DNA of 50,601 nucleotides from Verrucomicrobiota bacterium (GTDB taxonomy: Bacteria; Verrucomicrobiota; Verrucomicrobiia; Opitutales; Opitutaceae): positions 1 to 50,601 of the forward strand of contig JAEWKR010000042.1 in assembly GCA_023457715.1 (NCBI GenBank), given 5' to 3'. The position numbers were made by a program, and so were the translations under genes. The notes under the pieces were generated by a model, which worked only from the letters and a program-made list of their open reading frames with translations, was not told the DNA's origin and did no database searches. Position 1 is the first letter of the stretch; each line of letters begins with the position of its first letter. Of this stretch, positions 32,364-40,021 are shown piece after piece.

Positions 32364-32957
32364 TCAGAAAGGAGGCAGGTTTTCCATCAGGTCGTCGTCT
32401 GGCCCGAGCGGTTCTCCCTGCAGGAACCGGAACTCCGAGTCAGCCCTGGTGCGGTCGAGTAGGGTGCAATGACCTGAACGGACCTCGTACCCCAGGCTCC
32501 AGTCGGCGAATCGAGGCGCCTCGGATGCATTGTGCTGGCGCGCCGGGTAGAGCCGCTCGCGCGGATAGAATTCGTGGATGTTCTCAAACACAATCCGCTC
32601 GACTGCTCGACGGAAAACAAAGTCGAAGAGGCCCACGGGCTCGACAAAGCCAGGCCACTCCCGTTGATCGACGACGACGGCATGGTAAGCCTTCGTTTGC
32701 GGCAAAACCGCATACCTCAGGATATATCGTGGCGTGCACGTATAACCGCGTCCGGAGTACCCACGCAGCTGAGCCAAGGTCGGTGCGGTGGCGCTGTTGC
32801 CCGTCAATGCGTGCCAATACTTGTAACCCTTCTCCGTGCGGCACAGTTGCCGGAGTATGGCTTCGCCGGCACAGAGCTCTTCAATCAGGTCCGGGCGAAC
32901 GCAGAAGTGCGCGGGCGCGGGGACAAAGAAATACGGCGGGGTCTCTCTTTCCTTCAT
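32364..32957 (-). CDS. Hypothetical island protein
   Basis: A 197-residue protein of unknown family. It has a globular, aromatic-rich composition (RETPPYFFVPAPAHFCVRPD; ILRYAVLPQTKAYHAVVVDQ; GLFDFVFRRAVERIVFENIH). The alternation of strands and helices suggests a compact alpha/beta domain, but no signature is evident. The gene lies 21 nt after the metallophosphoesterase gene and 15 nt before the next one. It is part of the minus-strand mobilization operon. Confidence 0.55.
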   Translation of the reverse strand: MKERETPPYFFVPAPAHFCVRPDLIEELCAGEAILRQLCRTEKGYKYWHALTGNSATAPTLAQLRGYSGRGYTCTPRYILRYAVLPQTKAYHAVVVDQREWPGFVEPVGLFDFVFRRAVERIVFENIHEFYPRERLYPARQHNASEAPRFADWSLGYEVRSGHCTLLDRTRADSEFRFLQGEPLGPDDDLMENLPPF

Positions 32958-32978
32958 GGCTCAAGTATGGGCAACCGG

Positions 32979-33836
32979 TTACTCGATTCCCGTAGCAACG
33001 AATCGGATCCCGGAGGGCTCGAGCAACGCCACCATCGACAGTTCGCAGTCGAGGCAGTAGTTCGCTGATCGGGAGTGGCTGGGCTGTTGGATGCTACCGA
33101 TCGTCACGCCGATGTCGTAGTGCTCGCTGCGAACTGAAGAGCCGTCCGCCGCAAGATGCACCCCGCGCGCCACCCCTTGCGCCGGCGTGTGGCCAACGAG
33201 CTGATGAATCCCGGGAATGGGTTGAAATTCGCGCGCGAAGTCCAACCAGGCGATCCCACCAAAGTCCGCGTCGCCGCCGCGGGCCCGGCCGGCTTCGAAG
33301 AGCGGGGAGGATCGCCCCGCGGTTAGGTCACGCTTGGCGCCGGCAAGCAAGGCTTCGATCGCAGCGGCATCGCATCCTGCCGGGACCAATCCGGGATGCA
33401 TCCCTGCGTGGCTAACGAGCCAAGGACCGCATTGGACACCGAGCGAGAACCGCTCGAGTGGCAGTGCCCCTCGATACCCCTCTAACACCGCCTGTTTGGC
33501 GTCCGACCAACCCGGGCACCAAGCCTGCGGGTGCCGGGGAAAAAAGTAGCTCAGGTCGTGGTTTCCGAGCAGGTGAACGCGGTTTCGGAAGCCGACCGAT
33601 TCACTGAGCCACTCCAGGGTGGACCGCATGAGATCCGGCGTGTCTCCGAAGCAGTCGAAATAGTCGCCGAGGAAGACGACCTGGTCGTACTTCCCTCGAA
33701 ACTTGGAGAGGATCCGGTCGACCGCTGACGTCCGATGGTGGATGTCACCGATGACGACAGTACGAGTTGGGCGAGACGGCCCGACGGCCGGATTCGGTCG
33801 CGTTGCTTTACGCACTGAAGGACGTTTTTGGCTCAT
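32979..33836 (-). CDS. Calcineurin-like (PPP-type) metallophosphoesterase
   Basis: A 285-residue enzyme with all core metal-binding motifs in order: GDIHH (about 30-34), GDYFD (57-61), GNHD (about 92-95), SHAG (about 139) and VGHTP (about 218). This is the PPP/symmetrical-phosphoesterase pattern, for substrates such as phosphoproteins, diadenosine tetraphosphate or nucleic acid ends. It is cytoplasmic. The ATG overlaps the relaxase stop codon (ATGA at 33833-33836), so it is translated with the relaxase. A phosphatase in a mobilization operon is unusual; a role in nucleic-acid processing or in countering host signalling is inference. Confidence 0.82.
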   Translation of the reverse strand: MSQKRPSVRKATRPNPAVGPSRPTRTVVIGDIHHRTSAVDRILSKFRGKYDQVVFLGDYFDCFGDTPDLMRSTLEWLSESVGFRNRVHLLGNHDLSYFFPRHPQAWCPGWSDAKQAVLEGYRGALPLERFSLGVQCGPWLVSHAGMHPGLVPAGCDAAAIEALLAGAKRDLTAGRSSPLFEAGRARGGDADFGGIAWLDFAREFQPIPGIHQLVGHTPAQGVARGVHLAADGSSVRSEHYDIGVTIGSIQQPSHSRSANYCLDCELSMVALLEPSGIRFVATGIE

Positions 33837-34795
33837 AAGGAAAGATGGTGATTGGGTTCGGCGGGCCTGAGTGTCAGCGTGGGAAACGGCCGAAACGCGG
33901 GTTGCTGCACGGGCCGTGGCGTGGGCAGTGGCCGAAACGCGGTGGGAGGGGCGTCCGGTTCAGCCGAAACCGGCCAGGGCAGCGCCCGAAATCCGCTGTC
34001 TTGGTGCAACGGTTCCACGCTCGCGGGACAGGGTGGCGCCTCACGATGGACCCGCTTTGCATGCCGCCGCACGGCCGTCATTCGTTCGCCCACGTGTTTG
34101 GTCGGGGGCCGGCGAATGCCGAGCCTCTCAAAGCTCTTGTGCTCGATATCGGCAGCGTAACCGAAGCCAGCGAGTACGTCGTTGCACATGCTGCACCAGA
34201 ACTCCCGCGCCTCTTCGATGAGTTTTGAGCCAGGAGCCGTGTCCCATTCCCGGGTTTTCTGGACCAGCGACCGGCCATCCTCGCCGACCCGGCGCGACGT
34301 GAAAACCACGTGCGCATGGTAATTGCGGGGGTCTCCTTCCGGGTCCGGCGCGTGCAGCGCGTACACGGCCGCTACGCCGTGGTTCTTGGCGAGACGTTCG
34401 GCGAAGATCGTGACCATTTCATCCATCGTTTCCACGGGCAACTCGTGCGGCAGGCCGAGGATAAAGGTGCGGCCCTCCACGGCGTCACACCGGCGTTCGG
34501 CCGCCGACGCTGCGACCGCCAGTTCCGCCGCCGACCCCTCCCATCCCGAAATGCCGGCAGAAAGGAGGCCGCCCTTTTTTGAGTAATTAAAGGTCCGCCC
34601 CGTGCGGTGGTCGGTGAAGGTGCGACGTAGCACATAGGCGATCCCGCTTCCCAAGCTCTGTTTTTTGGACCGGCGGATTTTTGAAAGGCACATGGTGAGG
34701 TGGCGCATGACCCAAGTGTGGGTCTGCATTTCGGGGTGAACCGTCACCTCGGAGGGTCGCAATGCGTAAGTGCGCACAAGACCACAGCGCGCCAT
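33833..34795 (-). CDS. MobA/MobL-family relaxase
   Basis: A 320-residue protein. The MobA/MobL signature appears as RTFILGLPHELPVETMDEMV and VYALHAPDPEGDPRNYHAHV then VFTSRRV, where the HxH metal-binding motif is NYHAH. The segment SGIAYVLRRTFTDHRTGRTF near the N terminus matches the usual GSAVAYRAG-like region. The C terminus is Pro-rich and repetitive (FRALPWPVSAEPD, FRPLPTPRP, FRPFPTL). The start at 34795 is preceded by GGGGGA at a good distance; ATGs at 34729, 34708 and 34693 are alternatives. It would nick the element's oriT for conjugative transfer. It heads the minus-strand operon. Confidence 0.75.
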   Translation of the reverse strand: MARCGLVRTYALRPSEVTVHPEMQTHTWVMRHLTMCLSKIRRSKKQSLGSGIAYVLRRTFTDHRTGRTFNYSKKGGLLSAGISGWEGSAAELAVAASAAERRCDAVEGRTFILGLPHELPVETMDEMVTIFAERLAKNHGVAAVYALHAPDPEGDPRNYHAHVVFTSRRVGEDGRSLVQKTREWDTAPGSKLIEEAREFWCSMCNDVLAGFGYAADIEHKSFERLGIRRPPTKHVGERMTAVRRHAKRVHREAPPCPASVEPLHQDSGFRALPWPVSAEPDAPPTAFRPLPTPRPVQQPAFRPFPTLTLRPAEPNHHLSL

Positions 34796-34877
34796 GAGAA
34801 TCCCCCGACAAGTTCCTGGACCGTCGCCCGTCTCGCCAACCTGCATTCTTGTTCGGCGAGCCCCCACAATTAGGGAG
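34796..34877. promoter_or_regulatory. Divergent promoter gap and candidate oriT
   Basis: An 82-bp gap lies between the relaxase start and a divergent small gene. It contains the inverted repeat CTCGCC-N17-GGCGAG at 34832-34860 and a pyrimidine-rich flank. Origins of transfer of MobA/MobL elements often sit just upstream of the relaxase gene and contain such repeats. No nick-site consensus can be recognised by eye. Confidence 0.35.
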
Positions 34878-35174
34878 ATGGATAAAAATACTGGAATCGA
34901 AACCTCCGAGTACGGAGACAAATTGGACACGGTCGCCCAAAAGGCTTCACGTGTGCGTGAAGAGCAGACCGAGGCAGTTCGGAAGCTCGAGAAACTGCGG
35001 GATCGCGCCCGCTTCGCCCTCGGCCAGATATGCCTCGAAGACCCCGAAATCTGGCAAGAACTGCGTCCGTTAATTGAGCGGAATATATCCGCTCTGGATC
35101 CGAATACGGCGCGGTACATAAACGACTACGAAAAGATCCGAGCCGCGATTGCAAAGGGGCGCGCCATCCTGTGA
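34878..35174 (+). CDS. Small coiled-coil protein divergent from the relaxase
   Basis: A 98-residue charged helical protein (EYGDKLDTVAQKASRVREEQ then TEAVRKLEKLRDRARFALGQ) with a coiled-coil N-terminal half and a C-terminal part LDPNTARYINDYEKIRAAIA. I know no family. The position opposite the relaxase gene is where MobC-like accessory proteins occur, but no ribbon-helix-helix is visible. The ATG comes just after AGGGAG and 11 bases shared with the leader of the gene at 36761 (CCCCCACAATT). A GC-rich hairpin follows its stop codon. Confidence 0.55.
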   Translation: MDKNTGIETSEYGDKLDTVAQKASRVREEQTEAVRKLEKLRDRARFALGQICLEDPEIWQELRPLIERNISALDPNTARYINDYEKIRAAIAKGRAIL

Positions 35175-35183
35175 CCACCCCGC

Positions 35184-35217
35184 CTGGACCCGGGTTGGCC
35201 GAACCGCCCGGGTTCAG
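35184..35217 (+). terminator. GC-rich hairpin after the coiled-coil gene
   Basis: Arms CTGGACCCGGG (35184-35194) and CCCGGGTTCAG (35207-35217) pair at 10 of 11 positions around a 12-nt loop, followed by GTCTTTGG. It lies 10 bp past the stop codon at 35174. It is terminator-like, although the T-run is short. Confidence 0.4.
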
Positions 35218-35387
35218 GTCTTTGGATGGATGTTGCCAGGTTTCCAATCTCTCTGGGAAAACTGCTCGAGGAACTGAATCGAGACGGGATCCGAGGGGCT
35301 GATGTGATAATTCCGTGCACCAAAGAATCTCGGAAAAGAACCGCCGGCTTTCAGAACTTTCGCAGAAAACAGCGCCTTAGCCCTGGA

Positions 35388-35425
35388 TCCCAGTGCAACG
35401 AAATTGGCGTAACGTTGCACTGGGA
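35388..35425. repeat. 13-bp perfect inverted repeat beside a tyrosine recombinase gene
   Basis: TCCCAGTGCAACG (35388-35400) and CGTTGCACTGGGA (35413-35425) are exact reverse complements around a 12-nt spacer. The recombinase gene ends 27 bp away. No T-run follows on either strand. Two symmetric 13-bp arms around a short spacer is the geometry of a tyrosine-recombinase core site, although this spacer is longer than the 6-8 bp of dif or loxP. A plain terminator hairpin is the alternative. Confidence 0.5.
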
Positions 35426-35452
35426 GGGCGTTGGACCCACGGACCAAGATGG

Positions 35453-36112
35453 TCACGCAGCCCGGGCGGTCATCACCGCTGACGCCGACGCAGAAGCGGG
35501 CGGCTGAGACCCGATCGAAAGCACCAGATCGTCGAGTTCGGACTGGGTGGAATCCAGGTACCGAGCTGTTGTGGTTACCGATTGGTGGCCCACGGTACGT
35601 TGGCAGAGCACGATATCCTTACCGGACGCATCGTACACGGCGCGGACGAAGGTTTTGCGCAGTGAATGCGTCGATACCCGTGTTGCATTTACGCCTGCCG
35701 CGAGGCAGGCGTCCTGGAGGATTCTGTGCACTTGCGATCGGTGCAGCGGCCGGTTCCCGCCTTCACGGGAACGGAAGAGAAATTCATGGTGCGCCGGCAC
35801 ATGATCCAGCGATGCGAGATAGTCCCGGATGGCGGCCCGCGCCGGCCCGTTCAGGACGACGCGACGCCCCTGAACCGATCGCTTGCGGACGCCTGCCCCG
35901 CCCTTCAACCGGGAGCGAGGGACGATCACCTCGTGGGCAACGTCACCGGCAGGAGAAAGCACCTGGCCGACGGTCACGGAGAGCAACTCCGTGATGCGGT
36001 ATCCGACGTTCACGCCCAGGAGGAGCAGCATGCGGTCCCGGAGGCGGCCGCGTTCAACAAACCAGGCTTCAAGAACGGCGATTTCGTGGAGAGTGAAGCA
36101 TCGAGCAGACAT
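35453..36112 (-). CDS. Compact tyrosine recombinase lacking the core-binding domain
   Basis: A 219-residue protein consisting of the catalytic domain alone. GVNVGYRITELLSVTV holds the first Arg, RVSTHSLRKTFVRAVY the HxxR, and RTVGHQSVTTTARYLDSTQ the second His and the Tyr nucleophile. The usual N-terminal SAM-like DNA-binding domain is absent, since the ATG comes only about 35 residues before the first Arg motif. Similar short recombinases occur on plasmids and mobile islands. The C-terminal tail is Ala/Ser-rich. Its likely substrate could be the inverted repeat at 35388-35425. Confidence 0.75.
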   Translation of the reverse strand: MSARCFTLHEIAVLEAWFVERGRLRDRMLLLLGVNVGYRITELLSVTVGQVLSPAGDVAHEVIVPRSRLKGGAGVRKRSVQGRRVVLNGPARAAIRDYLASLDHVPAHHEFLFRSREGGNRPLHRSQVHRILQDACLAAGVNATRVSTHSLRKTFVRAVYDASGKDIVLCQRTVGHQSVTTTARYLDSTQSELDDLVLSIGSQPPASASASAVMTARAA

Positions 36113-36760
36113 GCCCCAAGATGGGACACCTGCCGATTAGCCGCTTGAAACTTTGGCGGTTCTTCCGATGTAGGAGGCGACAGATCGCGGGAAGCGCTTC
36201 GCGCGAGCCGCGGTCATGCCCGCTGCCGAAAGCAGTGTCCGGAAACGGAAGATGGCGCCCAAATGTACCGCCCCGGGAGAGTACCTCCCGGGGCAACTCT
36301 GGCCGCACTGGCAGCGCGCGGAAGGGAAAGGAAAGCCACCCCCCGGGGGGTGGTTGCTCCACCACCGGGTTCGGCTAGCGCCGCGCGTTCTCCACATACG
36401 GATTCCCTTGAAGTCGTGCCCTGCTTTCCGATTTGGCACATTGCTGCTTGGGGGTGGCCCAGCAAAGGACCGAGAGAGCCGAATATTCGCCAACGACCAC
36501 CCCCCGGGGGGTGCCTGAGCGGCCCGGCCCGCGTAGACAGCGCCCCGTTTACCTGGGACACGAGCCGTCGGATGCCAAAGCGGGACCGCTTAGGAGGTGG
36601 ACGGCCACCCGGCGCCCAGAGGCAGGATGACCAACGGCCCGCAGCCGTACCGCTCGTTTCGGACCTTGCACGGCCGGAGATCAGCGCAACTCCAAGAGCC
36701 TCTGCCTGATTACTGGGGAGCCTGAACGGATCCACTCCAACCTCCCCCCACAATTGAGGG
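36113..36760. repeat. Palindrome-rich gene-free region
   Basis: No convincing gene is seen. The region carries three strong palindromes: GCCCCGGGAG with CTCCCGGGGC around 5 nt (36270-36294), a perfect 18-bp palindrome CCACCCCCCGGGGGGTGG (36336-36353), and its 16-bp near copy (36498-36513). Long antisense open frames across it are rich in Pro, Gly and Arg and look spurious. Plasmid-type replication or transfer origins, or a structured RNA, are possible. Confidence 0.5.
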
Positions 36761-38056
36761 GTGAACGCTCTACAAACGATCCTGTCCACCGACGTCCTAG
36801 CCGAACAACTTGGGTCTCCCGGCGAGATTCTTATTCTGTGTCCCAAGGAGGCGCCCGAGCACGAACTAGAGCGGTGGTACGAAGCCAAGCGCAGCAACCC
36901 CGGCCACTTCTATTCCTGCGGTGCGTGCGGGAGCGCCGTACTTTTAAAAAAGCATCCGCGCGGCGGGTTCTACTGCGCGCACGCGCCGAACACTGACCCG
37001 GCCAATCGCTGCCCGTTTTGCACTCACCGTCAGGGGCAGGTCGCTGTGGAGCTGAACGCCCTGGACGCCGAACTCACCAATGCGGGACCCTGTCTGCAGG
37101 ACATTCGGCTCAAGCGGCGCCTTGCGCACTTTCAGCAGAAGCCGGAGAGCATGCTAGGGCCCATTCGTCGCGACGAAGGCTCCGAGCCGAAGCCTCGGAC
37201 CGCCCGCCAGCGTCGGTCCCCCCGCTCGCTTCTCGGCTTCTGCATGCTCCTGTGTGAAGGCACTGGGCTGAACCGCTGCTGGCCGGGGCGCGACTACGCC
37301 ACGGATTTTCCGCAACTGATACCGCGAATCGGCTCCTGTATCGGTGAGGCGGAAAACTCCGGCAACTTCGGCGGGTTGACCGGGAAGATCGTGCTGCCTG
37401 AGTGCGCCGTCGATTTCGCATCAGAAGTCACGAAGTCTTGTCAGGCAGGCGACGCAGCGTCTCCTTTCGGCCCCCGCGCGATCATCATTGGCCGGCTGTT
37501 CCGGCATTCGCAGGTCGATGACCAGGTCCAAGTCACCCTGACCGGCATGCGAGACGTCCGCCTTACGATCCCGGCCACGTTGTGGGACGCGTGCCAGAAG
37601 GCGTTTGGCCAACCCTTGGTCCCTGGCGCAAGGACCGGATTCGAAACGCTCTTCGCCGCGATCGTTTGCATGGACGAGGACGGCAACATCCGTGTCGAAG
37701 AACTGGCGTGGGTCCTGTTCAACCGGCTTGGCGTCCCGGTGTTCAGTACCTTTGAGGCCGACACGCTCGCTGAGCTCGAACAGGAAGGTTACACCTTCAT
37801 CCGGCCGCTCTGCACCAAGCTGAGGGTTGGTCCGTGGACGATGCTGGTCGACTTCATCATCCGAATACCGATCACCGATTGGACGATTCTCGAGGTGGAT
37901 CCGAAAAAGTCCGGCCGAAAGAAAAAATCCAAGCGCCGGCGCATGGAGCGCTGCGTGGAAGCGAAGTCTCCGGCCTTAAGCTACGATCCTTGTGCGGGGC
38001 AGGACGTCCGTGCCGCGATTACGGCTCTTTGGGGAAAACAAGCCGGAGTTAAGTAG
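36761..38056 (+). CDS. Zn-ribbon protein with CoiA/DUF1173-like nuclease fold
   Basis: A 431-residue protein. The N-terminal part has a zinc cluster: Cys53 and Cys56 (YSCGACGSAVLLKKHP), Cys72/His74 (FYCAHAP) and Cys84/Cys87 (CPFC). This is the CoiA-like layout in which a zinc ribbon precedes a nuclease. The C-terminal part has FEADTLAELEQEGYTFIRPL, then MLVDFIIRIP and WTILEVDPKK, which fits a PD-(D/E)XK-type order (E, D, ExD). Lys-rich KKSGRKKKSKRRR follows. I infer a DNA-processing protein of the mobile element. The GTG start is preceded by GAGGG and the 11-base leader also seen before 34878. Confidence 0.55.
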   Translation: MNALQTILSTDVLAEQLGSPGEILILCPKEAPEHELERWYEAKRSNPGHFYSCGACGSAVLLKKHPRGGFYCAHAPNTDPANRCPFCTHRQGQVAVELNALDAELTNAGPCLQDIRLKRRLAHFQQKPESMLGPIRRDEGSEPKPRTARQRRSPRSLLGFCMLLCEGTGLNRCWPGRDYATDFPQLIPRIGSCIGEAENSGNFGGLTGKIVLPECAVDFASEVTKSCQAGDAASPFGPRAIIIGRLFRHSQVDDQVQVTLTGMRDVRLTIPATLWDACQKAFGQPLVPGARTGFETLFAAIVCMDEDGNIRVEELAWVLFNRLGVPVFSTFEADTLAELEQEGYTFIRPLCTKLRVGPWTMLVDFIIRIPITDWTILEVDPKKSGRKKKSKRRRMERCVEAKSPALSYDPCAGQDVRAAITALWGKQAGVK

Positions 38057-38749
38057 AGCGCGAGCGCAGGGCTAATGCCTGCTGCGAGTGGTCAGTTCAG
38101 TTGAACCAGCCGTCGGGCGGTCGAGCCGCGTGCAGCGTGTTGATGTCGTCGATGGCACGCCGGCCGATCCTCACCGGGGTGCTCGGGCTTACTGCTTTTT
38201 GGCAGCACTCAAAAACGAATCCCTAGCTCCCCGAAGCCATTCACAGAGGCGGCCGACTTGGGCAGGATCGAGCATGATTTCTGCGGCATTGTCGGCGGGC
38301 AGAATGGCCAGGGCAGGAACGAGGAGCGCGAACACTTCGACGCGGACGTTGATGCCAATGGATGCGGTGTCCCATTTTATACGAAACTCGACATCGCAGA
38401 CCCACCAGCGCCCCACCGCAGCGCCCTGCGCTGCACGGACCAAACCCCACCCGAACCGTTAAATCGGCGGCTCCGTAGGGGTGCCGAGGACGAAGGTGCA
38501 GGCCGGGCTTGGCGGCACGATCTTGGGGCCCGGAAGGCCCGAGGGGCTTGAGCGTAGTACGGCGGTAGCTATCGCATTCCCCCTCGAATACGATGTATTC
38601 TTGGACGACGTGGAACGGACTGCGTTCGTCGATCACAAGCGTGATGCCTGCAGCGAAGGCCGACGCCGCCAACAACAGTTATCTGACGCGCGAGCAGGGG
38701 CCCTGTTCCTGCCGACCGCAGTGAGCCGGTAACTCAATAGAGGATAAGC
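38057..38749. other. Gap with scattered minus-strand coding remnants
   Basis: Apart from a possible small ORF at 38189-38443, the minus strand shows short coherent pieces: one ending RRAIDDINTLHAARPPDGWF near 38098, and one near 38550-38675 reading AGITLVIDERSPFHVVQEYI. They lie in different frames, so this looks like one or more small genes broken by frameshifts. The upstream end of the patatin operon lies at its right edge. Confidence 0.35.
38189..38443 (-). CDS. Possible small hypothetical protein
   Basis: An 84-codon frame (TTG start) reading CDVEFRIKWDTASIGINVRV then EVFALLVPALAILPADNAAE and DPAQVGRLCEWLRGARDSF. The hydrophobic pattern and the amphipathic C-terminal helix look protein-like, but the start is poor and neighbouring frames also hold coding-like pieces. 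It may be an intact small gene or part of a decayed one. Confidence 0.3.
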   Translation of the reverse strand: MVRAAQGAAVGRWWVCDVEFRIKWDTASIGINVRVEVFALLVPALAILPADNAAEIMLDPAQVGRLCEWLRGARDSFLSAAKKQ

Positions 38750-40021
38750 TTGCGACGTGCGATGAGCGAGAATCAGTTGATGATTTCTGTTATGCCCCCT
38801 GTATTCGATTGCATCATCTTGAGCGGAGGCGGAGCCAAAGGCAGTTTCGGCGCTGGCGCGGTTCACGGCATTCAGGCATATCGGGAGCTAAAAAGGCAAG
38901 AATCCGGACTTTGCCTCGTTGGAACCTCCGCCGGGGCGCTTAACGCCGCAGTGATAGCGTGCGGCGGTGGCGCGCAAGACCTCGTCAAATTTTGGCTGGA
39001 AGTCGATAACCGCAAACTGCTCGGGCCTTTCCCGCGTTGGGTTCGAATGCGCTTTCTGATGGGAGCCATTCGACGTTGGGTGCGGCTTAACAGTGTTCCT
39101 TTTTCGGTATACAGCAACGACTGGCTCCGAGCTCTTATACGCGATAAGATAAGGTTTGATCAGTTGAAACATCCGCTCGTCATCGCGGCCACAAATTATT
39201 CAAGCGGGACGCTAAAGGCCTTTTATTATTCACCGATCTTGGATAGTATAGTGTCTGGAGAAATTAAATCGCTTGCCGGTGCGACAAGACCGTCGCGATT
39301 GAAGCACTGGACGAAAGTTACGTCGCAGGAAGAGCTAGAGGACGTCCTGCTTGCCTCGACGGCAATTCCGGTGATTTTCCCGCCGATAAGCCTTCGGCCA
39401 ACTCGACGAGCAGACGAGGCGAGAATTCCAGTAGCCGAATTGTATGTGGACGGGGGTGTCGGAAATCATACTCCGACCCCAGACGCTGCAATTATGCTTA
39501 AGGAGCTGAGGCGACAGGGCCTTGGGGATGTCGGAAACGTATTCTGTATAAAACAGGACCCGCCGACTCTGGCCTCTTCCGACGAACTTAAACTTACTGC
39601 TAGAGGCATTTTCTTGAGGACACTAGATGTTTACCATTTTATTCATACGGAATACGTCGTTCGCGGCTGGGGTCGCATAAACATGGAGGTGAAACGCCAC
39701 TCGGAGCGTATCGAAGAATTCCGACAGCTTGTCAGAAACACCGATTGCAGCGTAGAGGTCAAAGCCGCCATTATCGCAGAAGCCGATCGACTCTTGGGTA
39801 GCCCGGACTCCAAGGGTGAACGTTTCGATAGCCGCATGATCGCAATTGAGCCGAGCCAATCCCTGGGAGATTCGTTGGATTTTGATCCGAAGAAGATGCG
39901 GGCAAACATAAACCATGGGTTTACAGCCGCACTCAAAGCTCTAAAAGACTTGGGAAAGCTCGACGAACATGAGTTTGAGGTGCTTCGCAACAGGCCACCA
40001 TTTCAGCCGTCGTTCAAATGA
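38750..40021 (+). CDS. Patatin-like phospholipase
   Basis: A 423-residue patatin-family lipid acyl hydrolase. The oxyanion-hole loop SGGGAKGSFGAGAVHGIQAY (about 25-44), the nucleophile elbow VGTSAGALNAAVIA with the catalytic Ser at about 60, and the catalytic Asp in ELYVDGGVGNHTP are all present. The C-terminal 150 residues are a helical domain that I do not recognise. TTG at 38750 has AGAGGA 5 nt upstream; ATG at 38762 is possible. Base and codon use (TTA, ATA, AAA) is visibly less GC-rich than in the neighbours. The exonuclease gene starts inside its stop codon, so the two form one operon. Membrane damage during phage infection is the inferred role. Confidence 0.85.
   Translation: MRRAMSENQLMISVMPPVFDCIILSGGGAKGSFGAGAVHGIQAYRELKRQESGLCLVGTSAGALNAAVIACGGGAQDLVKFWLEVDNRKLLGPFPRWVRMRFLMGAIRRWVRLNSVPFSVYSNDWLRALIRDKIRFDQLKHPLVIAATNYSSGTLKAFYYSPILDSIVSGEIKSLAGATRPSRLKHWTKVTSQEELEDVLLASTAIPVIFPPISLRPTRRADEARIPVAELYVDGGVGNHTPTPDAAIMLKELRRQGLGDVGNVFCIKQDPPTLASSDELKLTARGIFLRTLDVYHFIHTEYVVRGWGRINMEVKRHSERIEEFRQLVRNTDCSVEVKAAIIAEADRLLGSPDSKGERFDSRMIAIEPSQSLGDSLDFDPKKMRANINHGFTAALKALKDLGKLDEHEFEVLRNRPPFQPSFK

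Noticed and set aside
35226..35456. Small ORFs on both strands beside the second recombinase
   Set aside because: They cross the 13-bp inverted repeat, and neither has a start site or a family resemblance.
36214..36897. 227-codon minus-strand ORF in the palindrome region
   Set aside because: Pro/Gly/Arg-rich, spans the palindromes, overlaps the 5' end of the CoiA-like gene and has no recognisable domain.
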